Of a stretch of DNA of 64,000 bases, positions 52,471 through 63,925 are shown in pieces. The notes below the pieces were generated by a model. It had not been told where the DNA came from. It did no database searches and saw only the letters and a program-made list of their open reading frames with translations. Location of the stretch: the NCBI RefSeq assembly GCF_963966145.1, contig NC_091048.1, positions 18,290,001-18,354,000 of the forward strand, read 5' to 3'. The DNA is from Tenebrio molitor. Taxonomy: Eukaryota; Arthropoda; Insecta; Coleoptera; Tenebrionidae. Position 1 is the first letter of the stretch, and the number at the start of each line of letters is the position of its first letter. Both the position numbers and the translations under genes were made by a program.

Positions 52471-53076
52471 TAGATGACATATTCCGGTCCAATGTATCGG
52501 AGCTCGGTGATACAATAATCAACTTTTGTTTGTTTTCGAATCATATCAACTTTATTTTGCGCACTACAATCAAAATTTTCTAAAAATGAGCTCGACTTGA
52601 ATTGTATTGATTATTGTTGGTTGTTGGTTGTCTAAAGCCAATCAAATATGTGTAAGTTACATTCATGAATTTTGAAAAGACCATGAATCACTCAAAAGGT
52701 TCTGTTATAATTGACTCATGTTTATACTTCAACAACAAATACAATTTAAAAAAGTAACAACCTCTTGACAATCTACTCGTAAATTAGTTGCCAAAAGATC
52801 CTTAAATGTAACTAAAGTAGGTAACAAATAAACATGTTGACCTTTTTAAACCGCAGAAAACCGATGGAAATATTCAGTGAATTTAAAAAAGTGCTGTTAA
52901 TTTGTAATAAATGAAGTGGGATATATATTTCACACCAAAGTCATTTCCAAGCTGAAAATCAAGCAATAAATTTAATATGCGACTCAGTTCCACTTTTAGC
53001 TGTTGATTTAGATATATTTTTTAACAACTACTGCTTCTGAAAATAACAAAGTAGGACAAATTAAATTTCCTCATTT

Positions 53077-53376
53077 GGTAATTGTTCACTTTAACTACTT
53101 CTGGAATTTTCGCGTTTTTTCTGGCTAGATAGCCTCAGGGCGTCCTCCTAGATCGTGTCCCACCATTCAAACCTTGTGCAAATGCCTTTTTTTCCTCTCT
53201 TGTTGTGTTTCAAGGTCGCGTCAAGGTCGCGCCAAGTCTTAGTATAACTAAAGGGTAAGGAAAATTTTCATTTGCACAAGGTTTGACTGGTGGGAAACGA
53301 TGTAGGAGGACGTCCTGAGGCTGTCTAGCCAGAAAAAACGCGAAAATTCCAGAAGTAGTTAAAGTGAACAATTACC
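53077..53376. mobile_element. 300-bp MITE with 8-bp target duplication CCTCATTT
   Basis: GGTAATTGTTCACTTTAACT at 53077 is repeated in inverse up to 53376. The arms run for about 110 bp with few differences. CCTCATTT occurs at 53069-53076 and again at 53377-53384. An 8-bp duplication excludes Tc1/mariner and points to a superfamily with 8-bp target sites (hAT, P or Merlin). The GG tip is closest to Merlin, but that is inference. No transposase is present. Confidence 0.92.
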
Positions 53377-53454
53377 CCTCATTTTGCTGTATGAAGGTAC
53401 AAAAATAATAGTAATTTATTATACAAATTTTATAAGAGACTATTTTGTTGCACA

Positions 53455-53565
53455 CGTTTTTTAGAGCACGACTAGTGCAGCGAGGAGTGCTATAAAGCAA
53501 ACAAGTGCGACAAAATGGCTTATAAAACGAGTGTAATACAACATTTTTCTATTTTGCCCCCATTT
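53455..53565. repeat. Hairpin repeat (GAGCACGACTAGTGCAGCGA core)
   Basis: TGTTGCACACGTTTTTTAGAGCAC pairs imperfectly with GTGCTATAAAGC...CGAGTGTAATACAACA. It has the same general layout as the repeat at 54118. Confidence 0.5.
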
Positions 53566-54003
53566 TAAATACACACCGCACAACAATTATCGCATAACAT
53601 ATGTAAAATTTGGATTTTGATTTAATTTTTTTTCTGTATTATCCTTTTTTCATCAGCTTACCAACAAAACGAGAAATTTACTATTTGCAATGCAATTACT
53701 TATTTACATAATTTATGATGACAGGACAATTATTGCGATTATCATCTACGATGCCCGGCGGCGTATTAGACATTTCTTCATCATGCTGTTGCTATCTATT
53801 ATATGAACGTTCATTTTCTTATTATGCGCCAAATAAGCACCAGAAATAAACGATATAACACTTTTTCGGGTAAATAAAATACATACTTTGGTTAAATTTA
53901 ACTGTCAAATACTCATTTGTTTTCAAACGGTTTACTCTGTTTTGTCGGTTTCGTTGTTAATTTACTAAACAGACCAACAGATGGCGCCACGGTCCATGGT
54001 CAG

Positions 54004-54055
54004 AAAAGTGCGTCCGAAAAAGTGCGTACGAAAATGTGCGTCCGAAAAAGAGTTA
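54004..54055. repeat. Tandem repeat, 14-bp unit GTGCGTCCGAAAAA
   Basis: Three to four consecutive GTGCGTMCGAAAAW-type units lie just left of a hairpin repeat. Confidence 0.85.
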
Positions 54056-54117
54056 CTTCTAGTTCGCATGAGAGTACGTAAATTACCTTTTTCAACAAGG
54101 GTGCCTAAAATAGTATA

Positions 54118-54238
54118 TTATGATACAAGTTTATAAAGGAGCCATTAAAGCACGCGTGACGAGTTTAAGAGCACGACGCGTAGCGGAGTGCTTTCAACGT
54201 CACAAGTGCTTTAAAGGCCCTTATAAACGTGTATCATA
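54118..54238. repeat. Hairpin repeat (TATGATACAAGTTTATAAAG arms)
   Basis: TATGATACAAGTTTATAAAGGAGCC...AAGCACGCGTGAC pairs with GTCACAAGTGCTTTAAAGG...TTATAAACGTGTATCATA, around the core AGAGCACGACGCGTAGCGG. The 70-codon frame across it is not a gene. Confidence 0.7.
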
Positions 54239-54473
54239 CGGTATTTTTTATTATACCTGCACTACAATTCTGAAAATTATAACAAAAAAAAGTAAACTGA
54301 AATACGTTTTCCGAAGTAATCTGTGTCATTAATCGTTGATATAGATTTCATTTGGTCAATTGTCATTGTTATCATTGTTCAAAATGTAGGTGAATTTGTT
54401 GTTACCTAATCAACCTTTAAAGCTTTGCTCGCATTTTAGTGTCAAAAATAGGGATTATGATTCAGGTATAATA

Positions 54474-54664
54474 AAATAGTAGTTTATTTAACGAGTTCGT
54501 GTGTAAATTGGGTTTTTTTTGTGGCATGTCGCGTTTTAAAGGCCCATGAGTGCCAAAAAAAGGCAAATCTTTAAAATTAGTTCTGACGTTTCGTTTTCAC
54601 AAGTTGTGACATTTATCAAAATCCGCTCGCACAGGAGAAATTTCTCAATAGTGTCGAACAAAAT
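54474..54664 (+). repeat. Dispersed hairpin repeat, copy 4 (internally deleted)
   Basis: This starts like the unit at 2031 but lacks about 100 bp of the palindromic core and right arm, resuming at AAAATTAGTTCTGACGTTTC. It ends directly before the 1.41-kb element at 54714. Confidence 0.8.
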
Positions 54665-54713
54665 ACTATATTTTGTGAGGAAAAATTGGGACTTTCTTCA
54701 CGTACGTCTTCTA

Positions 54714-56126
54714 CAGAGTGATCAACAAGAAACCAAATCAAGAGTGCTACCTCATCTTTTGTTTTATCGAAACGTATTTCTATCATGGATCAGCCGCTTT
54801 TATTTACTTGCTGTGGACACTCGTTTTGTTGGTTGCCTACCTCGCAAAAATCTATCATTAATTGCCTTTATAATTTTTTTGTAATTCATGAATAATAGAT
54901 TTAAAAGCAAATTATAATTAATTATTATTTATTATTGATTAAGGAAAAAACACACAGTTACACAAAATTCCTTCATAAGGCACAATCTTGAGTTACAAAA
55001 TTTTAAAAATAATTATTTTTCACAATTCTTTGTTCTGTTGTTTTGTGTAAGAAAAGTGTAAAAGTTATTATTCTCTAATTTTTGGGTAATTGAGAACTTA
55101 CCCGTATCTTTTCTAGCAGTGTTTAAAACATTTAAATTACTCCAAGGTCAAAAAATAAGTTTTCACAAAAACTGCTCAAAATGTTCTCCATTGTGGTCCA
55201 GACAGAATCAAACTCGCCTCTCATAATTTCAAAAACCCTTATGAAGCTGTCAATTTGTTTAGGGTAATGTGTGGGTTTTATTTCTTGCAACACACAAAGG
55301 GAAACAAATTAATATCCTTCTTAAAAAATTTCTGATAAGTGCCATAACACAATTTAACTTGTTGTCTTAAACGCCTTATGGAAGTTGAGGGATGTTCCTT
55401 GATAATTTGTTGAACATTTTGCACCATTTCTAAAATTTGAACTAAGGACTGACCTGACTTCTTCTTAATGATGGGTTATGATTTGCTAAAATTAGGCACT
55501 ATAATTTTAAGACATTGATAAACTTGTTGATAACCAATACCATCAGGTTCGGACATCTGGCTTAAAATTCTTCGGTGTAAGGGGGTACAAAGTAAGGCCA
55601 GTCTTCATTTTCTTGTTTCACCATCTTTCGAAAATAATCTAATAAAAATGCCTTCTCTTTAATGGTAAAACCCATTTTACAACTTATTCTGGGATAATTA
55701 TTGCTTACAACTTCAATAAACGTCTGTAAACTTTGCCGAAATCGAAGATTTGTTTTCTAGGTTAAATCACTTAAATTGTCAACAACAACAACCTTGAATT
55801 TTGAAATGTGACATTTCAACGAAGCATCTCCGTACCAGTAGCGTCGCGTTTGGCAATAAAGATGATAATTTACTTACTCTTACAAATGTAAAATGTTGCT
55901 CTTGTTAATCTTATAAATTGTTTCCCTTATCTTATAATAATAATAAAATGCACAATTATAATTCCAACGTCTAAAATTCATAAAGTATCATTTTTTATTA
56001 AGTAGCGTTTGAGACCATAAATTGTCTACGCCCATGTTTTGACCGCTTATGTGCATATGATTTTGCTATGACGTGACCGATAATTTGCAACGCTTGCTCT
56101 GATTTGGATTCTTGTTGATCACTCTG
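54714..56126. mobile_element. 1.41-kb IS630/mariner-like non-autonomous element, copy 2
   Basis: This has the same termini and interior as 28218-29629, with TA on both sides (54712-54713 and 56127-56128) and different flanking DNA, so it is a separate insertion and not a segmental duplication. Differences are scattered single bases and one-base indels. Confidence 0.92.
55160..55675 (-). pseudogene. IS630-like transposase N-terminal remnant, copy 2
   Basis: Same reading as in copy 1, from the ATG at 55675 (MGFTIKEKAFLLDYFRK) with the same shift of frame afterwards and the same IRRLRQQVKLC segment. Shared inactivating changes show that both copies descend from an already defective element. Confidence 0.6.
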
Positions 56127-56129
56127 TAT

Positions 56130-57450
56130 ATGTTATCTAATTTAGTTTTGAACAGCATGGTTAAGTATTCTCGGATAAATTGTAATGAAACTAACCAGCC
56201 TCAAGTTTTTATACTTAGGTACATACATACCTACATTAGTTAATAAAATTTACTGATATTTCAGTAAAGACAAAATAATCACCGCCCACAAAAGTGAAAA
56301 ATTTAGTGACAATTATGATTCTCTGAAATTAAACTTCCTAGAAAGTTGTAAATTGGAAAGTTTGTTTTTAATACTTTAAATACGGAAAGATATTATAAAG
56401 AAAAATAAGACGAAGTAAGTCTTTGGACTTTATTTTCATTAAAACTTTTAACATTTTTAATGAATTGTGAAGAAATTCGACTCATTTTATAATAAAATAT
56501 TTTTCAATAAGTGTAGATAAAAATTGAAAATGGGTGGCGACTTAGCAATTCTCTATTTCTAAATGCAATACATTTTTTTTTCATTAATATAAAAAAGAAA
56601 ATAGTTATTTGTGCAATAAGTTAGGAAATGTATTTTTTTTCCGTATTGGGCATGGGATTTGAGATGGAGACGATAATCGACATGTCGTCGTGTATGGAAA
56701 AAAAATGGATTTCCTACGTATTGCACACATGATTTTTTCAACTGGAGTTTGGAAAAACAAATGAAATTTGGTTATTTTCAATTTTCAATAATTACATATT
56801 TATAAATTAAAAAGTCAAATCAAAATTGTTCTGTTTTCGTTATTATAGAGAAACAATTTTGTTTATTAAAAAAACAAAGTTTGTGAAGGCGTTTAAAGTG
56901 ATCGCTCGAGTAAATTTACAGAAATTCTATTAAAATGTCTGCTATTGTGATTCGTTTGATATTGAAGAATATACAAGGCAGGTCGAACACCTGAAAAGTA
57001 ACAGCGCACGAATATTGAACAACGTTTTTCGTGTTAGTTTTTAAGGAAAGTCTTTAAAAAATAAAATTAGTTGTAAATTTTGAGGTTATCTTTGAGAGAG
57101 TTCAAGTTACGTATCTCAGGAAACGATCAAAATTGAACATTTAGTGTTAAAATATGTATTATTTCCACACTTGTTAGGAAATATTACACTTTTCCTAACT
57201 CAAATTAGTATTCAAATATGTTAGTCTTCCAAATTCTAGTAGAAAAAAGAAAATATTTCAATTTGTTTCTTAATTTGCAAATAATAAAAATTTTCAAAAA
57301 AATATGTTAAACTCCGTCCAGCGAGAGATTGGGAGAGTTTAAATTGTAGGGTTGTAACCTAACACTACAAAATGCACTAGAATACAATACAAAAAAATTT
57401 AATAATATAAATTATTGTGGTGGTACCTTTGAAATAATTTCGCGGGCATT
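56130..57450. other. AT-rich stretch, no gene recognised
   Basis: No inverted repeats or domain-bearing frames were found. A minus-strand 60-codon frame (56559-56741) is low-complexity. Confidence 0.4.
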
Positions 57451-57584
57451 GTAATCCTACGCCAATTTATGCTGTCACAGCAAATTGTCAAATTTCAGCT
57501 GTTGTCGTTGCCGCTGTCATTTTGAATCGTCAACGCCGTGTATGGTTTATTTGCTCTTTCGTCTTCAAGTGAGGTATTTTGTTG

Positions 57585-57815
57585 TGTTTAAAACTTCTCA
57601 ATTATCTGGGATAAGTTAGTTTGTTGGTTTGTATTGACTAAGTTCTGTATTGTTAACCTCCGAGTAATGTGTGTTTTGTTCGTTATTTCTTGCTTAACTA
57701 TTTTTTTGTGGTGTTTAAACTTTCTAAGTTTTTAAGATTAGTTAGTTTGTTGTTTTAGTTTGTTTCTGTTCTATAAGTTCCCTATTGTTTACCTTCGAGT
57801 GCCTTTTTTAAGTGA
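57585..57815 (+). repeat. Imperfect ~130-bp tandem duplication
   Basis: GTGTTTAAAACTTCTCAATT and GTGTTTAAACTTTCTAAGTT start two units that both continue through AGTTAGTTTGTTG, then TATTGTTAACCTCCGAGT or TATTGTTTACCTTCGAGT. It lies just upstream of the exon-like fragments at 57832. Confidence 0.65.
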
Positions 57816-57831
57816 CATTTCCATTTATAAA

Positions 57832-58440
57832 CATGAATCCCTTTAGTGATATCACGAACAACATCTAGACTGATGCAAAGGTATGAAGATAATATTTTTA
57901 ATTTAATTATATTGCTTTAAAACTGTTTTGTAGGCAACCCGGAGCTATTTGACTGTAGCTGGCAACCTAGCAGCCCAGAAGATGATGCAAGTGCTTATTC
58001 ATTTTTCATAAATGAAAAACTTACAACTGAAAGTCCACTGGAGGTTCCTTTTCATACCTTTATAACACAAAATAGTATTATACCTATCATAATTTTACTG
58101 ACATCATCATTGATTAGGTCAGATTAGTCAAGGGTTAAAAGTAGTTTTCTTAAAGGTCACTGCGAGATGCTTAGGATAACTCCTAACGCAAAAACACAGT
58201 GTCAAAGTGTAAAGGTGGTCCAACTAAAACATCATCAAGAAAGTTGACGAGGCAGCGTCCCAGAAGAGTTACAGCAGACTTGCATTGCAATATTAAGCAA
58301 GAAGTTCATCTTGTACTCAATGATATGGTGCAGAGCAGTAAGACAAGGGTTGTGTACTGTAAAGCTAGTTTTTTTTCAATGAAATATTTCATTTTTAAAT
58401 TTTCAGTCTTATACCGCCACAGGCTCTTCTGATGTTTATT
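57832..58440 (+). pseudogene. Exon-like fragments of an unidentified gene
   Basis: ATG at 57832 gives MNPFSDITNN, then a stop. A GT-AG interval follows (GCAAAG/GTATGAAG near 57882 to TTTTGTAG near 57933). Next comes an open segment GNPELFDCSWQPSSPEDDAS...INEKLTTESPLE (57934-58045). A third segment near 58195 reads CKGGPTKTSSRKLTRQRPRR followed by VTADLHCNIKQEVHLVLNDM, ending in CAG/GTAAG-like bases near 58338. The segments look like real protein sequence with splice-like borders, but stops and a frameshift near 58195 break them. I do not recognise the gene. It may be a decayed host duplicate or part of a transposon. Confidence 0.4.
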
Positions 58441-59414
58441 CAATAAGTAAAGTTAATATTCTAAAATATATTTTAATAAGACAAATTGAATTCGGACTGG
58501 CGCACGATAGTCGGTCATTCAGACAAACGTCTGCAGGAAGTCTCAGGATTTAATTTAAATTTACCTTGACGATCTCGTTGTCCATTTTTATTTTATGTTT
58601 ATAGGTATTACCTACGTATTATGTCTTAAGGATACTCGAGCAGCACTGTCCATAATTTTATTTATTTGAAAAATTAAATACAGGCGTCCTTCAACCCAAG
58701 GAATTGTTTTATTTTAACTCCTAGCCCCCTGAGAAGTTCCCCATATTTTGCTTCTGCTATTTTGAACACAACAATTTCGTAGATATTTCACGACCAGCAA
58801 AATAAAGTCGTTTGATTTCGCATTGATATAAAATTGATATATAAACGATCTTGTTGGTTGAGGTTTTACTTTTAAATATTCTTGACGCAAGTAGTTATCA
58901 AGAATAGGTACACGTCTTCGTGTAAAATACTGCAACTGTAATATTTTCATTAATTTTATCTCTTATTCGTTAAGGTACTTCATTAATTAGAGCATAATTT
59001 CAGGGCACAAAATGTTACTGCTTGAAGGATATATTTCAAATTTTACGCGCGCTAGGTACTACTTTCTCTGCGTAGAATTTAGTGATTTTTATGTCAACCA
59101 ATCTCTCACTGGACAAACTATACCTTCTTTTGGCACGTAATTGAAAATTTGCAATGTAATTTCCAATTAAAAAAAAACATTTTACTTCAAGCATTATTTA
59201 ACATTGTAACAGAAAAAATTGTAGTGCATAAATCTTTGTCATACGAATACCTTTTGTGTGATCAAATATTCAGATCTAGAGTTCCCTGGACTGTCATTCG
59301 ACACATACATATATTTACATGCAGCAAATAACAAACATAAGAATCTGTTCAAATGTTTGTTTATTGAGAGTAATATGTGTGAAATTAATATTTATTAGAG
59401 CAATTCTCTATTTG

Positions 59415-59543
59415 CCGAATCTCACCTCCAACGATTATTATTGTTTATGGACAAAATTAAAAGAGCACCTTTGTCGTATTGATTTTCCAGACGATGCAGA
59501 GGTAATTAAGTGGTTTGAAACAAATAAATATAAAGAGCGTTAA
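59415..59543 (+). pseudogene. Mariner-like transposase C-terminal fragment
   Basis: LPNLTSNDYYCLWTKLKEHL resembles the PYSPDLAPSDYHLF-KLKEHL block of mariner transposases, with Asp of SNDYY in the place of the third catalytic Asp. DFPDDAEVIKWFETNKY follows as in the family C-terminus. Nothing recognisable precedes it, and no terminal repeats were found. Confidence 0.6.
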
Positions 59544-59549
59544 AAAAAT

Positions 59550-60170
59550 TGTGGTCAAATGCCCTGGTGCTTCCTTTGTTTCCATTAACGTATGGTGTAG
59601 CTTCATCAGATGTTGAACCATAGCCATAAACTAACGTCATTTATTCAGCTAACAAGCTGCGGTGCGCATTTTTTCTTTTGCAAAAAAAAGACAATTTTTC
59701 TTAGAAATAAACAACTAGAGTATTTTTTGTTGCGTTGGTGCTACATGGTGGCAATCATGGTGGAAATCATTTAATTAGGTACATAAAACAGAATCATAAT
59801 TTTTTTGGCCGTTTATTATTTTCAAAAATTCAAAGCATTTTAACATCGTTGCAATAGATGTGTTAAGACGGTTTTTTCTAATTTGCTGTTTTAACAAAGC
59901 TGCTAACGCATTCACTTTGAATGCGGTAATAAGCTATTAACACATCCGAAATCTAGGATTTTTTTCAGTTAATAATACACATCGCCGGCAGCAAATTGAT
60001 TCCCTAAATTACCAAAATTAATTTTATTTGTAAAAAATATGCATTTGATATGCAAATTAGAGAAAAAGAGCACTCGTCATTTACAGGCACTTCTGCCTGC
60101 TGCATATCTGACTCGTGTCTTAATATGTTTTAATATACATATTATGTATTAACTTTATTGAGAAACAAAA
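59550..60170. other. AT-rich stretch, no gene recognised
   Basis: Only weak local symmetry is present (GTGTTAAGACGG near 59868 and TTAACACATCC near 59938, which may be a small hairpin). No coding signal was seen. Confidence 0.4.
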
Positions 60171-60178
60171 TTGTTTTA

Positions 60179-60315
60179 GGGCCGGTTGCACCAACGCCAG
60201 TTAAATTTAACTGTAGGTTAAAATGCTTCGTTACTTTAGTTACATATTGTTAAAACAATGTTTTCGTATATTTTAATCTGTATTTAAATTTAACTCACGT
60301 TGGTGCAACCGGTCC
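60179..60315. mobile_element. 137-bp MITE (GGGCCGGTTGCACCAACG)
   Basis: GGGCCGGTTGCACCAACGCCAGTTAAATTTAA at 60179 pairs with TTAAATTTAACTCACGTTGGTGCAACCGGTCC ending at 60315. TTA borders it on both sides. The tip is related to that of the MITE at 29674. Confidence 0.85.
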
Positions 60316-60319
60316 TTAA

Positions 60320-62750
60320 TTTTCTTGATCTTTTGTTTTTACGTTAAAAACAATAAATGATCATATTTGTAATACATGAAAGTAAATATCTACTCCTTCA
60401 CTTTTAAATGTATGTTGTGCTTGTGCGTCTCTCCTTTAACATTAAACAGAACACCTTCTTACCGCTCTTGATTACTCCAGTTTCTCTCATTAATTCTATC
60501 ATTGTTTTATTTCACATTTTTTAATTAGATACTTAATCTTTTCCTTATCTCGTCTTCCACAACTGACAACCATTGTTTAAAGCCATTTTGTTCAGATCCA
60601 ATTTTTTTCTTGTTTACATCGAACAAACAACATTCTAATATCAGCTTGTTTTTCGACTTTATTTGACGTTTAACGTCCTTTCCTGTTAATCCAGATGTGT
60701 CACCGACAGAACCGGAAAATAATTCAAACACACTTCTGTTGATAGTCAGCCGGTACCATAACTTTCGCGGATTCGGCTGCTTTTCATCGACACAAATCTT
60801 CATATTTTTGTGTTGCATTCAGGTAAAACCGTGAAACTGTTATCCTGCACAAATTGTAAAACCAGAGCCGGCTCTATTTTCTTAAGTATCTAAGCCGACT
60901 GAATTACACTCTCCAGATCCAATAAACGGTTCGAATTACGAAGGTTTCCATTCCACTGATTAATTGGTTCGCATTTGTGGGGTTATGTGGCGAACAAGGT
61001 TTTATGACCGCCTGATTGGGAAGCATTAACCAAGTCACAAGGTCAACAGCCGAAGAGACGCTGCAATCCCGAGGCACGTCACTTTTATTTAACACGGCTG
61101 CATTAACATTAAATTTTAGTCGATTTGCGTATAAACGCCTGACTTACCCCGTCTTTGCTGCAATTTAAACTACAATATAGATTTCTGGAGAGTCTGCAAA
61201 CTTAGTTCGGCGGCGTTACTAATTAAAATCATTCGTCGAACTCCAACAGGAAAGTTGCTCCGCTAATTCAATTTGTTAGTAGCATCCTCATTACCCGTAA
61301 TAATTTTCAGTTGGCATAAAACGACATGTTTTTTCTGTCAACGTGATTTGATAACGACGTCTTCGCGCGGAGTTGTCTTTTATTAAAACATGTTTGGGGG
61401 ACTTCCGCGTTATTGGCGGAGTCCTCGTTATCTTGAGCTTTTTTCTTTTTGCCAGGCTTAAGATGGCCGGAGGTGTCATTAGGACACTAATGATGTGACG
61501 ACAAAAGGGCAAAATTGTGTTCCTGTTAGTTTCCTGTCCCGAGGATGACCTCGCCAACTCAAAAGGCGAAGGGAAACGCTCCGGACCCGTGCTAGGAGTG
61601 TGAAAAATTCGTTTATTTCAATTTACAGGAATCGATCCTTTTGACGGACGAACTGAAATACGGCGCCTTATCGCGTTAGCTGCATACGTTATATGCAAAC
61701 GTTATTGTGAAAGGACCTTCATTACAAAGACAAAGTGAATTGCAGGATTTAGGTGTGCGATAAACCTTTGTGTAATTAGTCGGGTGTGATGGAATTATCT
61801 GCATGTAACAAGCCAAGTGTGCTCGGTCTCCATCTTATCGAAACGTTAAACCACGTCTTCACTTGTTCCAGGGTCGTACTCCAACTCGACTACTCCTCCG
61901 ACAATTTCCACTCTAAATTTGCAAAATTGTCAAAACAAACAGTCACGGTATCAATATCGATTTGATTTTTCGATGAAATTCCGTTCCGTGACGAGATGTT
62001 TGTACTAAACATTTTCCGCGGAAAACTGACACGGCCTCATTTTTATGACGCATCACGCAATGTTTTTCCGAGACATTAGAGGCCCTTCCACATAATTAAT
62101 CACGAAGTTGGTTTTATTGACGAAAACTTGACAAATATTTGCGAGGATACTTGTGGCTAAATTTTCGGCGGTTATGACGACGTTAACACATGAAAACTCT
62201 ATAGAAGTGAAAAATACTCTAATTCGGGGTTCTCTTATAAAGGGAAATCTGTACTATCTCAGCTTTAGCTCCGGCGTAAACCGCAAAATGTGTGAAGGCA
62301 CAGGCGAAATTCCTTTGCGAGTGACGCGACTGTGAAGAATCAAACTAATGTGTACATTTGATGCGGACGTATTGCTAAAGAGAGAAATTAAGAACAAAAT
62401 CCAACAGGTGTGCTAGTAATGATTCTACTACTTTGGTTCGTTGAAAGTTCCAACAAAAGATAAAGTATACTTAAACTTACAAGTGAGCAGTTAGAGTGGG
62501 TCACAGAATCATCTATAGAGAGCATAATCTGGAGCAATCAACTATTTCAGAAATCCGTGTGGGAGGTTTGTAACTTTCGATGTTCACATTACTGTTGGCA
62601 TTCAACAACTATCGGTATTATGTGCGGTATGTAATTAATTAATTATTGTCTTTCAAAGCCCAAACCAATTTGAGGGACAAATGGTCAATGTAATTTCATT
62701 TGGTATCTCATAAAATAAAGAAACAGTGGATTTAATAAATCTAAAATTAC
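60320..62750. other. TE-poor, less AT-rich stretch; possible host sequence
   Basis: This is the longest stretch without identifiable transposon remains in the right part of the window, and it is somewhat GC-richer. A minus-strand 97-codon frame (60525-60818) and a minus-strand 88-codon frame (61291-61557) show no known motif. On the plus strand TTTATTTCAATTTACAG at 61615 is a good acceptor-like site followed by an open frame for about 36 codons. None of this is enough for a gene call. Confidence 0.3.
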
Positions 62751-62755
62751 ATATA

Positions 62756-63297
62756 CAAGGTGTTTCAAAATTGCCGCCAAAATGTTACAGAACATGATAA
62801 AATACCCTATACTGAATAATAAATCAGTTAAAAAAAAGTTTTTGTATGTCTCCAGAAGATAAAGATTTGCAAAGGCTGCAACAAACAGATCATGTATCTA
62901 AACACTCTGTGTGCATGTGTATTTATATTATTTTAAGATGGGCATATGGATCATAACTGACATGTTTCATTTAAAAAAATGTTTTGTTCCTTTTACCAGG
63001 CTTTCTAAACGCTCGTTTTATTTATTTTTTTTATATTTACATTTGGTAACATTGATTTACAATGCATAGATCGTTACTATGACTGTACAGTATAATAAAA
63101 TGGTTGCTGTGATTAATGCTGATTATTATTATCATATTCAGAACATCTTCTGTACAATGTTGCCAGTTTTATAATAATTTAAAGCTCTGTAAAACCATAC
63201 AGACGCATAAAAAAGAACGTTTGATTACGATTTCGCGTTAATATTGATATGAGAAATTGCTGAGAAACATTTTTGGCGACAGTTTTGGAACATCCTG
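62756..63297. mobile_element. ~540-bp MITE (CAAGGTGTTTCAAAATTGCC)
   Basis: CAAGGTGTTTCAAAATTGCCGCCAAAATGTT at 62756 is mirrored, with a few changes, by AACATTTTTGGCGACAGTTTTGGAACATCCTG ending at 63297. It is non-coding. A further outward end (CCGGGTGATTCAGTTTGGTA) begins at 63306 without a visible partner inside the window. Confidence 0.72.
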
Positions 63298-63640
63298 CAT
63301 GTATACCGGGTGATTCAGTTTGGTATTCGCGGCCCTACATCTTTTTTGTTTTAAGAAAAAAGTATAGCAAACCATATATATTTGTAAATCGCTTGTGAAA
63401 CTACAATAGATGATGTTGTCAAATCTTCTCTACGATGACATATGTCAAAGTTAAGACAGTCAATTTTTTTTTTAAATAGTACACTATACATTTCTTAGCC
63501 TATTCTTGTAAAGCTTTTTTTTCTACATTTGAATGTGTAAAAAAGTTTACAGTTACATCAGAAAAAAATCGAAAAAAAAATATGATTTAATTTATTCGAA
63601 AGCGTTATTTTCTAAAAAGAGCTAGTAAGCCAAACATTTG

Positions 63641-63925
63641 TAAATTCGCATTATGTTGGTTCCCTGCATGTCACTATCTACAAGACAACCACGTAGCCAA
63701 AAAATAAAATGATTTGACATTGTTTGTTTTCAAGTCTAGGGTGCGCCTCGGCCAGAAAACTGAGACTCGGACCACAGTAGATTTACTCATTGAGTAAATC
63801 TACTGTGCTCGGACGAAATACCAAATCTATGCTGAATTTACTATGCTAAATTCGCGTTATGTTGGTTCCCTGCATCTCACTATTTTAAGAATTACATAGC
63901 CAAAAAATAAAATTATGTGACAGTG
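63641..63925 (+). repeat. Direct repeat of ~75 bp, spaced ~205 bp
   Basis: AAATTCGCATTATGTTGGTTCCCTGCATGTCACTAT near 63641 recurs with few changes near 63847, both continuing through GTAGCCAAAAAATAAAAT. The second copy carries TTTTAAGAATTACA instead of TACAAGACAACCAC. Confidence 0.8.
63773..63807. repeat. Perfect 17-bp palindrome with one-base centre
   Basis: CACAGTAGATTTACTCA, one T, then its exact reverse complement. It lies between the two direct-repeat units and could extrude as a hairpin. Confidence 0.92.
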
